The position numbers and the translations under genes were made by a program. Under the pieces are notes generated by a model that was given only the letters and a program-made list of their open reading frames with translations, did not search any database and had not been told where the DNA came from. Positions 11,068 through 23,743 of a DNA stretch of 64,000 nt are shown here, one piece after another. The stretch is from Haematobia irritans (Eukaryota > Arthropoda > Insecta > Diptera > Muscidae), in contig NC_134400.1 of assembly GCF_050003625.1 (NCBI RefSeq), forward strand, positions 59,462,066 to 59,526,065, in the 5' to 3' direction. The first letter of the stretch is position 1, and every line of letters starts with the position of its first letter.

Positions 11068-11772
11068 TAACGTTAACCACCGCTTAAACTACATCGGCAT
11101 GGATTGGCAAGTGAAATGGATCTAAAAATATATCCCGATAGTAATATGCCAGTTAATATGAGCTTATGAATTTGACTTCCAAGAAACAACAATACTTGCA
11201 AAAGTATATCCGTTTGATATAACATCTTCGCTACCATCTTGGGAGAATGTTTCAGAGGCTCGAATATATTTAGCAATTTCCCAATCTGTAGATAATGATG
11301 GACTTTATCATGATAAAATAAATTAAAATTGTATATGAAATTGAAATTAATGTGTCTGTTTTGATTGTCCCGACAAATCCCGGATTTCAGCAACCATCAT
11401 CTGATAACCTTAGTTGGAAGGTATAAACTTCCATATTAAGGGGCTGCAGAAACAGGGAATATCAAATCAGATTAAACACCTACATAAGTCACTTTAATTA
11501 TTGGTCGGTTTATATATAAGAGTCCACACCCAGAGAAGAAATAGAATTACATCAAACTTATTTCAAGACAATAATGGTGCTTTAGAGGGGAACATGGAAT
11601 ATGTTGTTGCCAACAATATTGTTTTCCCGACAACCATAAACATGCTGGACGAAATCAAATATATAATTTCCGAGAAAATAACATAATTGCGACAAACATA
11701 TGAAGTGGACCGTATGAAATTGACAATGGTTTTAGCAAATTCACGAGTGATCAAATCTTGTGATTAACTTAC
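11068..11772. other. intron downstream of the 11773-12247 exon donor, no recognised element
   Basis: AT-rich intron. A short TTGTCCCGACAAATCCCGG motif at about 11367 is shared with other TCCCGG repeats. Short open frames are not supported as genes. Confidence 0.4.
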
Positions 11773-12247
11773 CTTTCTTCAAAGCGGCTTCATTTGGAAT
11801 AACTGAAATGGGAGGTGAGGCATTTGGAATGCTTGGTGTCGAATATTTGATCAAATTGTATTTATTATTTATTTGATTGGAATACCAGGAAGACGTATAA
11901 TGTTTTGGAGGCCATGCTTGATGTTGGTTGATTTTTGGTTGGTTATGGTGATGCATTCCATGGCCGCTTAGTAATCTAAGTTTGCTGTATACTGTGGCGT
12001 TTGTATTGGAGACCACGACTGAATCAAAATGCGATGTGGTGGATGCACTTATCACAGCGCTAAGTGGATTTTCAGGCTTATGGTCGGTGGCCGATTTTAT
12101 GTGCGTTTCGGACTGGACACTAGAGGGCGGTATTGCCGAACCAAGACTAAGTACACATTGATCTTCGGGTACAGAAACAGTTTGTCCATGTTGTTGCTGT
12201 TCCTTTTGGGCTGCTATGTTACGCAAAACTCGATTGATTGAAGACAC
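11773..12247 (-). CDS. ey: eyeless (Pax6) exon: last paired-domain helix plus variable linker
   Basis: The exon opens in phase 0 after CAG| with VSSINRVLRNIAAQKEQQ, the final recognition helix and tail of the RED subdomain; Drosophila ey reads RNLAAQKEQQ. A poorly conserved Ser/Thr/Gln/His-rich linker of about 140 residues follows. Two short blocks in it match the ey linker: VYSKLRLL (Drosophila IYEKLRLL) and WPPKHYTSSWYS (Drosophila WPPRHYSGSWY). These blocks are absent from toy, so they identify the paralogue. The exon is 475 bp and ends AAAG|GTAAGTT in phase 1, after NEAALKK. The linker joins the paired domain to the homeodomain, which is not in this window. There is no stop or frameshift over 158 codons. 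Confidence is high for identity and both borders. Confidence 0.95.
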
Positions 12248-12286
12248 CTGTTAGAGTAAAGATTGAATATATTAATCTAGTGTAAC

Positions 12287-12450
12287 TGACTTCACGGCGA
12301 CCGGACATATCCCCCAACGGACATATCGCCCAAAATGATTTTTGGGCGTTATGACCTTCCTTGGGACGGCCACATCACCCAATTTTTGTTTGGGCTTTAT
12401 GTCCTCCCTCATCGCGGTCATAAGCCCTATAAAAACATGTGAGTGTTATG
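12287..12450. repeat. GGACATATCGCCCAA repeat fragment
   Basis: Repeated GGACATATC(G/C)CCCAA motifs and a hairpin CGCCCAAAA...TTTTGGGCG at about 12329-12350, just upstream of the exon acceptor. Probably a MITE remnant; no other copy in this window. Confidence 0.4.
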
Positions 12451-12943
12451 ACCGTTTGAATATAATTGAATATAAAGAATATTTGAAAATAACAAAATAT
12501 ATTTTTTTTAAATATTTCAATATATGATTACTTCATCTTTTTATAAATGTTTTTAAATATTTAATAGATAGGTATGCATCTTATTGACAAATATCGAATC
12601 CTGCTTTTATTTCATATGCTGGAAGAAGAGGTAAAACTAGCATATCTTGGTTTCATCGTTTGTTTTAATTGTTGTTTTATGCTGGATCAGAATTTTTGAC
12701 CATTTTTCTTCTCAGTGTACGACAGAAATGGAAAAGCGGCTAAAGTTCCACTACCAAGACCTATTTCGCTCGTGAAATAGGTCGGTTTAAACTCAAAGAC
12801 ATTTGAATTTTTATATTGAAACATGAAAATTCGAAAAATTTAATCTTTTTTGAACAAACTTTTTTTTACTTTCTAACAACTATGCCTAAATTAACCGATA
12901 CAACCCCAATTTAAACCGGCCCTAACGATTTTTATCTGAAATA
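12451..12943. other. intron, nothing recognised
   Basis: AT-rich with no repeat match or coding signal seen. Confidence 0.4.
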
Positions 12944-13389
12944 CACGCATGAAAAAGACTGACTTCCATATATTTGGGTGTATAATTTTTTGGAATGTTT
13001 GGAACTAATTTTTAGAACATTAGTTGTAAGTTAAAACATTTAATGTTCATAAACTAGCATAACATGTTTGCGACATATATGTTAATATGTTTGAAATTAT
13101 AATGTTTTGGACATAACACTTTTTTATTAATAATATTAGAAATTGTCTATAAGCATAACTGCGTGTAGAAAGATAGCCCGAGAGTATGCTGCAAGTAAAA
13201 AACTGGATGTAAGCCCGAACTACATTCAAAGAAAATGTCATTAAAAGTTTTTTTTACTAGTGTATGTCTAAGTTGAAACATAACATGTTTGAACAACACA
13301 AACAATATTTTGGGTGGACCAATCCAAAATATACATGCTTGAAGTAGAATGTGTTTTGTATATGTTACAGAAGCGATTTTTTTAGGGTG
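12944..13389 (-). mobile_element. short family A element, TA duplication
   Basis: 446 bp, starting CACGCATGAAAAAGACTGAC and ending CGATTTTTTTAGGGTG, with TA at 12942-12943 and 13390-13391. The right end abuts the hAT element at 13395, whose 8-bp duplication overlaps these last bases. Confidence 0.75.
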
Positions 13390-14784
13390 TAGACCAGGGC
13401 TGTGGAATTGGAGTCGGAGTCTTGGAGTCGGTGTCTGAAGATTTTGCTGGAGTCGGAGCCGAAGTCGTAGAAATTTTGCTTGACTCCGACTCCGGCGAAA
13501 CAAAATTTGAAAAGCACTTCCTATCTTTGTAACTAAAGAAATGTTTCGACAAATTAGATTCCATTAGGGGTTTTAATCGAACAACGAAAAACGAAGTACT
13601 GGATTTCAGGTCATTCAAAGTGTATTTATATGGTGAAATTTCACGGTGATATAAAAAGTAGGTTTTACTAGAATATGGGATGAATTAATCAATTGTATTG
13701 TCCATTTTTAACATATTAAAATATCCATTTTGACCCTATATGTACTCTTGATAAAGGTAAAATTTTAAGGCAATATAGCAGTAGAACCTAACATTCTGAA
13801 TTTTTGGCAGGCATGTCGACTTCGATAATGGGTCATACCGGACAATTTTGTAATATAGCAGCTGCATTTGGGAGCCACCGTAGTGCAATGCCCGCCTTGC
13901 ATACACACCGAAAAAAAAGTAAACTGTTTCATAGGAAGAATAAACTAACTCGTACGAAAATTGAACTAGATTTTACTTCATATTTTGAGATTTTCCCAAA
14001 GTGTTGTTAAAACCAGGGCTGTGGAGTCGAGCTAATTTTGCTCGACTCCGACTCCGACTCCGACTCCAGCATTTTTCATCAGCTCGACTCCGACTCCGAC
14101 TCCGGAGTCGACTCCGGGTAATATAACTAAATCTCATTTTAATACCACTAATTTGTAGTTCTATTGTGGGGGTACCGTAAGTGGACGATATAAAGTATCG
14201 TGTTTATTTATGTGTGCCAAAAAAGATCTTAATTTCACATTAGATGCCAATTGAATTCTATATTTCAAATTTATGGCAATGTTTAAAAAATAAAATAATG
14301 ATATAAATACCCATCATAATATGAGAATATACCAACAGTATATGTATTTGTGGACCAAAATTATTGATACTATTTCAAATCCTTTAAATTTGTTGCGATC
14401 TATATAAAGGTTTATATTTCCATATGCATGAATTTGAATCTGAAGACAAAATTGTATATACTTCTACAAAATCTATGTACTTAAAATTTAAATCTAACGT
14501 TATGGGACGTAACACAATTTTAACGAAAAATAAAAATGCAAGGAAAGTCTAAAGTCGGGCGGGCCGATTATAATATACTCTGCACAACTTTGTATTTAGA
14601 TCTACATTTTGATAAAATCTCAAATCAGACTTCTACAAAACTCGGGCAATATTTGGGAAATATTTATAATTGTTTAGACAATTTCGCAAAAATGCATTTA
14701 TGATTCATTCATTGAAAAATTTGAAAATTTGAGTCATTTCTACAAGCTTTCGACTTAGCAGCAATTTTTCCAAAATTGTATGCT

Positions 14785-15755
14785 CACTGAATACAATTTT
14801 GGAAAAATTTTTGTCTAGTAAATAAAATTTTGCAAAATTTTATATAGAAATAAAATTTTGGAAAATTTTCTACAGTAACAAAATTTTGACTAAATTTTCT
14901 ATAGAAATCAAATTTTGACCAAATATATAGAAATACAATTTTGAATAAAATTTTTGTAGAAATAGAATTTGACAAAATTTTTTATAGAAAAAAAGTTTGA
15001 AAAAATTATCAATAGAAATACAATTTAAAAAAAATTGTGTAGCAAACAAAATTTTGCAAAATTTTCTATAGAAATAAAATTTTGCAAAATATTCTATATA
15101 AACAACATTTTGACTAAATTTTCTATAGAAGTAAAATTTTGACTAAATTTTATATAGAAAAAAATATTTCTATATTAATAAAATTTTGAATACATTTTTA
15201 TAGCAGTGAGTATAAGTGAGCATCAGTAAGAAAAAAATTGAGAAAATTTGCTATAGAAATAAAATTTGACAAGTTTTTCTTATAGAAATAAAATTTTGAA
15301 AAAATTATCAATAAAAATACAATTTTAGAAAAAATTTTGTGTAGTAAATAAAATTCTGCAAAATATTCTACAGAAACAAAATTTTGACTAAATTTTCTAT
15401 AGAAATAAAATTTTTACAAAATTTCCTATAGAAATAAAATGTTGACCAAATTTTCTGTAGAAATAAAATTTTGACCAAATTTTCTAATAAAAAAATCTAT
15501 TACTATAAAATTTTGGCAAAATTTTCTATAGAAATACAATTTTGACTTAAATTTTTATAGAAATAAAATTATCAATAGAAATAAAATTTAAAAAAAAAAA
15601 TTGTGTAACAAACAAAATTTTGCAAAATTTTCTATAGAAATAAAATTTTGCAAAATATTCTATAGAAACTAAATTTTGACTCAATTTTCTATAGAAATAA
15701 AATTTTGACTAAATTTTCTATAGAAATAAAATTTTGACTAAATTTTCTATAGAAA
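14785..15755 (+). repeat. 29-bp minisatellite array, split by insertion
   Basis: About 30 degenerate units of the TTTCTATAGAAATAAAATTTTGA type. The array is interrupted at 15756 by a family C element and resumes at 16985-17120. Confidence 0.8.
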
Positions 15756-16983
15756 ACAAGTAAGGAAAGTCTAAAGTCGGGCGGGGCCGACTATATTATA
15801 CCCTGCACCACTTTGTAGATCTAAATTTTCGATACCATATCCGTCAAATGTGTTGGGGGCTATATATAAAGGTTTGTCCCAAATACATACATTTAACAAG
15901 TAAGGAAAGTCTAAAATTATAAGGAAACTTCGCAATAGTTTATTTATGATTTATCGCTCGATATATATGTATTGGAAGTTTAGGAAAATTAGAGTCATTT
16001 TTACAACTTTTCGACTAAGCAGTGGCGATTTAACAAGGAAAATGTTGGTATTTTGACCATTTTTGTCGAAATCAGAAAAACATATATATGTAAGCTATAT
16101 CTAAATCTGAACCGATGTCAACCAATTTTGGCACGCATAGCTACAATGCTAATTCTACTCCCTGTGCAAAATTTCAACTAAATCGGAGTGAAAAATTGGC
16201 CTCTGTGGTCGCCCGAAAGCTATATATTGGAGCTATATCTAAATCTGAACCGATTTCAACCAAATTTGGCACGCATATCTACAATGCTAATTCTACTCCC
16301 TGTGCAAAATTTCAACTAAATCGGAGCAAAAAATTGGCCTCTGTGGTCATATGAGTGTAAATCGGGCGAAAGCTATATATGGAAGCTATATCTAAATCTG
16401 AACCGATTTCAACCAAATTTGGCACGCATAGCTATAATGCTAATTCTACTCCCTGTGCAAAATTTCAACCAAAGTGGGGTAAAACTCTGGCTTCTGGGAC
16501 CGTATTAGTCCATATCGGGCGAAAGATATATATGGGAGCTATATCTAAATCTGAACCGATTTCAATAAAATTTGGCACACTTGACTATAGACTAATTGTT
16601 ATTCTTGTGCAAAATTTTAAGCAAATAAGGGTAAAACTCTGGCTTCTGGGGCCATATAAGTCCATATCGGTCGAAATATATATATATGGGAGCTATATCT
16701 AAATCTGAACCGATTTCTTCCAAAATCAATAGAGATCTATTCTGAGCCAAAACACATACTTGTACCAAATTTGAAGTCGATTGGACTAAAACTGCGACTT
16801 AGACTTTGATTACAAAAATGTGTTCACGGACAGACGGACAGACGGACATCGCTATATCGACTCAAGAGCCCACCCTGAGCATTTTTGCCAAAGCCACCAT
16901 GTATCTATCTCGTCTCCTTCGGGGTGTTGCAAACATATGCACTAACTTATAATACCCTGTTCCACAGTGTGGAGCAGGGTATA
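15756..16983 (+). mobile_element. Helentron-like family C element, near complete
   Basis: It starts ACAAGTAAGGAAAGTCTAAA followed by CGGGCGGGGCCGACTATATT and TATACCCTGCACC. Tandem units follow with GCTATATCTAAATCTGAACC landmarks spaced 153, 153 and 154 bp (16232, 16385, 16538, 16692). It ends in a strong hairpin, ATACCCTGTTCCACA/TGTGGAGCAGGGTAT, at about 16952-16982. It is inserted in the 29-bp minisatellite. No transposase is present. Confidence 0.78.
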
Positions 16984-17539
16984 AAAATATTTCTATAGTA
17001 ATAAAATTTTGAATAAAATTTTTATAGAATTAAAATTTTGACAAAATTTGCTATAGAAATAAAATTTTGACAAAACTTTTTATAGAAATAACATTTTGAC
17101 AAAATTTTCTATAAAAACATTTTTGAAAAAATTTTCTGCCAATATTCCACATATGTATATTGCCTTAAAATAAAATAAAAATAATATCGATTGTTCGAAA
17201 CATTTCAAATAAATTGATATGGGCATTAAAATGGATCGATCCAGCCCATCTGCCAGTCAAACATTCTAGGAAACATAAAAAGATAGCCGTAATTGGAAGT
17301 TGATTTTCATTTACAATCATGCTGTACATTGATCGAATGAATAACGCAATGGAAACTTATTTGCGTAAGAACTTGCTTAGTTACAAATATGTGAAGTGTT
17401 TTAAAAAATTTGGTTTAGCCGGAGTCGGAGTCGAGCAAAATTTTTACGACTCCGACTCCGACTCCGACTCCAGCAAAATCTTCAGACTCCGACTCCAAGA
17501 CTCCGACTCCGACTCCGACTCCACAGCCCTGGTTAAAAC

Positions 17540-17959
17540 CAGGAAAATTTAATGCCCTATTGTACTTTTTAACTGCAGTTCACGAAATTATACCCTCTTA
17601 TAGAAGAAGAAATGAACTAAAATTTAAGAAGAAAATCATTGGCGCCAAATCATGACCATTTTAACCATACAGTTGTTCATTCTTACTATTTTGGGGAATC
17701 GTACGATTTGCTTTAGATCATATTGAACTTATGTGTACGGTCATCGAACTTTATACTCACGTTTAGTTCATAAAATATTTGAGACATACTTAAAAAAACG
17801 AACATTTCATTGATCTGTGGAAAATTTCGCAAAAAATAATAGAATTTAACTACTAACAAATATTTTTTTACAATAAAAATAAGTTAAATTTAGCGTTAGT
17901 TTAACTACGGAAATTTTTTTCTGTGCACAGGGCCGTATCCAGTTTCGACCAAACACCAA
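17540..17959. other. interior of outer hAT, nothing recognised
   Basis: Unique AT-rich sequence between the inner hAT and the LINE tail. Confidence 0.4.
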
Positions 17960-18207
17960 AAAGTTTCCCACCTCAGTAATGCTGGTGATATTTCTGAATG
18001 TTTCAAAGCTTCTGTAAGTGCTTTCACTTCAATGTGGAACGCCGGTCGGACTCGGCTATAAAAAGGAAGTTCCATGTCATTGAGCTTAACGTGGAATCGG
18101 GCAGCACTCAGTGATAAGAGAGAAGTTCACCACTGTGGTATCACAATGGACTGAATAGCCTAAGTGAGTCTGAAATATCGGGCTGCCACCATACCTAACC
18201 TAACCTA
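17960..18207 (+). repeat. LINE 3' tail ending in CTAAC repeats
   Basis: It includes TGGAACGCCGGTCGGACTCG, GCAGCACTCAGTGATAAGAG and TATCACAATGGACTGAATAG, and ends in a short ACCTAACCTAACCTA run. This tail is shared, truncated or reversed, with 3448-3660 and 47862-47910. It probably belongs to the LOA-like LINE whose coding pieces lie elsewhere; that link is inference. Confidence 0.6.
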
Positions 18208-19077
18208 CACGCTCACAAAAAATCGCTTCTGTAACATATACTCCCAAACATATTTTGCTTCAAGCATATATATTTTTGGGTATTGCCCAAACATTTATAT
18301 GTTTGATCTCTTCCAATATATAATATGTTTGAAAGCATATTGGTCTAAACAATATATGTTTGGGTAGTCTAAGTTCCAAACATTTTGTATTTTTGCATCC
18401 AAATTCAATAATGTTGTCTTCCAAAAAACAATATGTTATTATGTGAACATCTAATATGTTTGGAAGCATTTTGCACCCAAAAATATTATATGCTTAAAAA
18501 AAATTCTCCCAAACAATATTGTGCTCAAAATTTTATTTATATATTTATATATTTACAATCATAATGAATTATGACAATAAACAGGTAATATAGGTGCTAA
18601 CAACATAGGTTTTCGACTTGAATGCTCAAAATTTTGTTTCTGCCCAATTGTATATTCCCCGACATCTTTCTCACTTCCACGAGATTTTTTAGTTCTTAGC
18701 ACCTTTTTCTGTAATACAAACATTGTAGAAGAAATTACTCAATTGTATGATTTTTTTTTATTTTAATTTTACCTTTTGCCGGACGGGGATTCGAACAGCG
18801 GACCACACAGTTTGTAAGGATCAAGCTACTAAACACATATATGTTTATAGGCTATTTCTAAATTAATATATGTTTGCATCCAAGCATATTATATTTACAA
18901 ACATTTTATGTCCCAAACATAATATGTTCTAACATATTAACATATATGTCCCAAACATGTTATGCTAGTTTATGAACATTATATGCTTGCACTCAAAAAT
19001 ATTGTGTTTAAAAATTTGTGTTCCAAACATATAATGTTTATAGCCAAACATATGAAAAACAGTCTTTTTCATCCGTG
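18208..19077 (+). mobile_element. family A element, CACGCTCAC subtype
   Basis: It begins CACGCTCACAAAAAATCGC after TA and ends CTTTTTCATCCGTG, followed by GA (decayed duplication). It is almost identical to 22053-23020 and keeps a truncated tRNA-like module 1 near 18776-18818. Confidence 0.78.
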
Positions 19078-19943
19078 GACATATAAACCCATCTTCCGAT
19101 TTGTTTTAAGAAATTTTTCCCAGTCTAAAATTTTCATAAGATTTTTCAGAAATTTTGAATTTAGAGTTATTTGAGATCCATAAATAAATGCGGAAATTTC
19201 CCGTCAGTCCAGATTTTGTATATGGAGATAATTAGAGAAATCTCCATATAAACCCCATGTCCTTGGAAGCTGTAATTTTAAATTAAATCTCTGCCAAATG
19301 CCATCTGAGCCGGTCTTTTGGGAGAAAGTTTGTTTCATCAAAGCCACTCGAAACAATATTCGTAACTGTTCAGCTATTCCTGTCATCCGTTGTGGTTATT
19401 TAAAATTCCGCCCGTCCTTATTTTTGGCAGTTTATGTTTGTTTTATATATCCGACACCGACATTTTGATTTTTGTGGATTTTTATTTTTTATATAGATTT
19501 ATTTTTTATAAAATGCTTATATAGTTTAATACCAGGATTTTTCTTCTTAAACTTCTGGAAGCCTAATTGTTTTTTTGAAATTTTTATTTTTATAAATACA
19601 TATTCTGGAGATTGTTTTGATGTGGTCTCTATATACCCTTGTGTCGTATTTTAATTTATTAGCCTGGAATTAAAATGTGGAGTTCTACATTCCTAAAATG
19701 CTGAGATTTGTCGTCGAGTCGTATCAAAAATTAAAATTAGAGTTCTTTTGGACATATAAACACATATGGCAAAATAGAATAATTATGTCGGTCTATTTTT
19801 GGAACACTACACTTTAAAATTACAATTGGAATATTGTTAAAATGAGATTTAGGTACAACACCGGGGTCGGAGTCGACGCTAATAAGAAATGCTGGAGTCG
19901 CAGTCTAGCAAAATTGACTCGACTCCACATCGCTGTTGTAGAC

Positions 19944-20362
19944 TCTATATGGACTAACTTACAGTTTAGAAGACAATTTTAAGTAGTTCCAAGATATATT
20001 GCCATCGGCAGTTATTACTACAACCCAAGTAGTTGTGCGATTGTGAATGAAAGTTTTTAAAAAATATTTGTTTTGTTCGTAGTCATTTGTATGCAGAATT
20101 AAAACAAAATTTGGGAACCACCGATATTACAGGTAACCCGGGGTACGTAATAAACGTTTTCGACTTTATACAAAATTCAACCATTTTGTTGTTCCTATGA
20201 AATACACCTTAAAAAATCCCTTCTGTTACATATACTCCCAAACACATTCTGGTTATATTTTCAGGATTGGTCCAAGCAAAATACTGTTTGTATTGTTAAA
20301 ATATATTATGTTTCACCTTAGGCATACACTGGTAAAAAACACTTTTAATGAAAGTTTCTTTG
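19944..20362. other. intron with family A fragment
   Basis: 20206-20330 resembles the left end of family A (AAAAAATCCCTTCTGTTACATAT). The rest is unrecognised. Confidence 0.45.
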
Positions 20363-20364
20363 TA

Positions 20365-21654
20365 CACTGAGAAAAAGCATGCCCGGTTTCAAAGATTTTG
20401 TCTTTACTTTAAAAAATTTGGTATTGATTCCGAGCCAAAGAAGCGGAGAATACAAGTAAGGATACTTTTAAGACAAAATTCTATTTTAAATTAGGGTTTT
20501 GTGTACTTGTTTCTAGGAAGCAAATTTTAATTTTTCGCTTTTTCAGCTTTTTTTCTTCATAGACTATCAAAGTTCTTTAAAAATGAGTTTACGACAACCT
20601 TATTTTCCAAATTAAGACTCGACTTCCAGTAGAAAGTATGCTCTGTTTCAAGTAAAAAACGTCTTTAAAATAAAGTGTTGAAAAACATGTCCTATATTTG
20701 AACGATTTTTTGCTTTGTAGTCAAGATGCAAAAAGACAACAAATTTAAAGACAATTTCATTAAATTTAAAGAATTTTTCTGAATTATTAAAGTCAAGTTG
20801 ACCTTAGCCCAAACATTTTTTTTCATGTTATGATACGCATTTTAAAGTCAAACCACTTAATTATAAGGACAATACGACTTCATTGAAAAGTTTATCGACT
20901 TTTGGACAAGGAAAAAAACTTTATATTAGAGAAATGCGTCTTCTATGCACGCAAAGAAAAAAAAACGTTTGGAAAACGTGTACCGAAAACTTTTTTCTTT
21001 TGTTAGAGTTTTTTGAATTGCTTCGAAAATTTTAAACTTTTATCACCAAAAAAATTCGTTTGTTACAAAATTTTTATTTTTTCAATAAAAAAAGTTATTT
21101 TTGAAACAACAACACAGTCCATTTCGTTTATATCAAACACTGTTCTTTTCTGACACATTTTACAGTTCAAAATTTAATATACTACAATGTAATGTTGAAC
21201 ATTTTTTCGGAATCTTCCGAACATATCTGGAATATATGTAAAAAAAAAAACAAAAACAAACTTTGGTCGAAGCAGGGATTGAACCCACGACCCTTGGCAT
21301 GCAAGTCGGACGTAGCAACCACTGCTCCACGGTGCCAAAATAAATGTTTGTTTCTGTTAAATAAACTTTGTTTATTCGGTTCGTGAGCGCCGCAAGCTAT
21401 GCTATATAAATATAACTTATATGAATATTTATCTATTGATGACCATAACAGGTACATAGTTCAGTGGTTAGTGTGTTGGCTTACAAAGTGCATGGTCCGC
21501 GGTTCGATTCTCCGTCCAGGCGAAAGGAAAAAAATTTATAAAATCGTATAATTTCTTCTACATTGTTGGTATTACAGGAAAAGGTGTTAAAAACTAAAAA
21601 ACCTCGTGGATGTGAGAAAGATGTGAGGGAAAATGCAATTAGCAAGAAAACAAT

Positions 21655-21691
<37 letters not shown>

Positions 21692-21935
21692 AGTTTGTCT
21701 TTATGAAATTGTTTTTACATCCTGGAAAAGAATAAACGTTTATCACAATAAGTATATACTTTTCTTCCAAATACACTTCCTTACAGCGAAAAGCAAATGA
21801 GAAACGAACTTTGTTTGTCTAAAATTTCGTTTGGGAGGAAAGAAATATTTTTTTGCGTGTGCTATTTGTGCAAAATTTGCATTCGTATTTTAAAGACATG
21901 AAATCTTTGACCTCACGCCAATATTTTTTTCAGTG
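20365..21935 (+). mobile_element. CACTG-family MITE containing a nested CACGC element
   Basis: It starts CACTGAGAAAAAGCATGCCC and ends ATTTTTTTCAGTG, with TA at 20363-20364 and 21936-21937. Removing the nested 20948-21859 element leaves a sequence collinear with 1-408 and with the reversed copies at 27893 and 37251. Confidence 0.85.
20948..21859 (+). mobile_element. CACGC-family element with both tRNA-like modules
   Basis: It starts CACGCAAAGAAAAAAAAACG and ends TATTTTTTTGCGTG, flanked by TG (20946-20947 and 21860-21861). The interior holds tRNA-like module 2 on the minus strand (21266-21336), module 1 on the plus strand (21451-21522) and a poly-T tract of about 35 bases near 21655-21690. 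A shorter deleted copy is at 41410-42094. Confidence 0.85.
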
Positions 21936-22052
21936 TATGTATATATTTTTAAGGCGAACCTTAGCTACTTCCGTTTTTACTTGCAGCATAATCTCACGGT
22001 CTCTCTCCGACTCACATATATTAATTTCTAAATTAACATATTTTTGCATCTA

Positions 22053-23020
22053 CACGCTCACAAAAAATCGCTTCTGTAACATATATTCCCAAACATATTT
22101 TGCTTCAAGCATATACATTTTTGGGTATTTATATATTTGACAACATTTATATATTTGATCTCTTCCAATATATAATATGTTTGAAAGCATATTGGTCTAA
22201 ACAATATATGTTTGGGTAGTCTAAGTTCCAAACATTTTGTATTTTTGCATCCAAATTCAATAATGTTGTCTTCCAAAAAACAATATGTTATTATGTGACC
22301 ATATAATATGTTTGGAAGCATTTTGCACCCAAAAATATTATATGCTTAAAAAAAATTCTCCCAAACAATATTGTGCTCAAAATTTTATTTATTTATTTAT
22401 ATATTTACAATCATAATGAATTATGAAAATAAACAGGTAATATAGGTGCTAACAACATAGGTTTTCGACCTGAATGCTCAAAATTTTGTTTCTGCCCAAT
22501 TGTATATTCCCCCACATCTTTCTCACTTCCACGAGATTTTTTAGTTCTTAGCACCTTTTTCTGTAATACAAACATTGTAGAAGAAATTATTCAATTTTAT
22601 GATTTTTTTTATTTTAATTTTACCTTTTGTCGGACGGGGATTCGAACAGCGGACCACACAGTTTGTAAGGATCAAAGAAGTAGCTGATCAATTGCCCAAG
22701 GAAAAATAAAATGTTAATTTTGTAATAACAAGCAACAACCACCAACTTAATTCAATATCGCTCCCTGTTAAATAACGCTATATATGTTTATAGGCTATTT
22801 CTAAATTAATATATGTTTGCATCCAAGCATATTATATTTACAAACATTTTATGTCCCAAACATAATATGTTCTAACATATTAACATATATGTCCCAAACA
22901 TGTTATGCTAGTTTATGAACATTATATGCTTGCACTCAAAAATATTGTGTTTAAAAATTTGTGTTCCAAACATATAATGTTTATAGCCAAACATATGAAA
23001 AACAGTCTTTTTCATCCGTG
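22053..23020 (+). mobile_element. family A element (CACGCTCAC subtype) nested in another family A
   Basis: TA flanks at 22051-22052 and 23021-23022. Sequence on either side (22019-22050 and 23023-23210) belongs to another family A copy, so this is self-nesting. Relative to the 18208 copy it keeps an extra block at about 22677-22785 (AATTGCCCAAGGAAAAATAA) that recurs at 48280-48360. Confidence 0.78.
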
Positions 23021-23219
23021 TACACATATTATATTAAAAAAATGTTATGTCCCAAACATAATATGTTCTAACATAATTACATATTCGTCGCAAACATGTT
23101 ATGCTAGTTTATATGCTTGCTGTTAAAAATAAGGTGGTAAAAATTTGAGTTCCAAACATACAATTTTTACACCCAAACTTATGAAAAATAGTCTTTCTCG
23201 TTCGTAAACGAACATAGTA

Positions 23220-23640
23220 CACTGAAAAAAAGCATGCCCGGTTCCCAAGATTTTGTCTTTACTCTAAAAATTTTGGTATTGATTCCGAGCCAAAGAAGCG
23301 GAGAATACAAGTAAGGACATTTTTAAGACACAATTCTCTTTTAAATTTGGGTTTTGTGTACTTGCTTCTAGGAAGCAAATTTTAATTTTTCGTTTTTCAG
23401 CTTTTTTTCTTCATACGCTATCAAAGTCCTTTAAAAGCAAGTTAACAACAACTTTATTTTCCAAATTCAGACTCGACTTCCAGTAGTAATTATGCTATGT
23501 TTCGAGTAAAAAGCGTCTTAAAAATGAAGTGTTAAAAAACATGTCCTATATTTGAACGATTTTTTGCTTTGTAGTCAAGATGCAAAAAGACAACAAATTT
23601 AAATTTAAAGAATTTTCTGAATTATTAAAGTTATTATTAA
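23220..23640 (+). mobile_element. CACTG-family MITE, right part missing
   Basis: It starts CACTGAAAAAAAGCATGCCC after TA and follows 20365 onward, then ends abruptly about 100 bp before the exon donor at 23744. Confidence 0.72.
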
Positions 23641-23743
23641 ATACGTTTAAGATACATAAATCCGATATATTTATGTGCAAATAAATACGAATACTATAAC
23701 AAGAACAAATAAATAAAATTGTAGAAAATTAAATTGTACATAC

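Larger units (their letters stand above)
14014..17531. mobile_element. inner hAT element with perfect 8-bp duplication
   Basis: It begins CAGGGCTGTGGAGTCGAGC and ends with the complementary CCACAGCCCTG. The 8-bp duplication GTTAAAAC is perfect (14006-14013 and 17532-17539). The subterminal regions are runs of GACTCC. Its left end matches the right end of the outer copy in inverted orientation (both read on into a CTAAATCTCATTTTAA block). It is non-autonomous; the interior is minisatellite plus a nested family C element. Confidence 0.88.
13395..19935. mobile_element. outer hAT-like element, CAGGGCTGTGG ends
   Basis: The left end is CAGGGCTGTGGAATTGGAGT; the right end is a decayed form, CTCCACATCGCTG. 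Flanking 8-mers are GTGTAGAC (13387-13394) and TTGTAGAC (19936-19943), matching at 7 of 8, as expected for an old hAT target duplication. GGAGTC/GACTCC hexamers fill both subterminal regions. The inner hAT at 14014, a LINE tail and a family A copy are nested inside. No transposase remnant is seen. Confidence 0.68.

Noticed and set aside
13147..13618. Overlapping minus-strand frames rich in Ser/Thr/Pro
   Set aside because: They arise from the GACTCC hexamer array at the hAT end, not from coding sequence.
18190..18207. Telomere-like CCTAA repeat
   Set aside because: The short ACCTA run is the 3' end of a LINE tail. Dipteran telomeres do not use this simple repeat, and the run is only three units.
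21655..21690. Poly-T tract as a retroposon poly(A) tail
   Set aside because: It lies inside a CACGC element between aligned family sequence on both sides; the 41410 copy has a shorter T run at the same place, so it is an internal length-variable tract.
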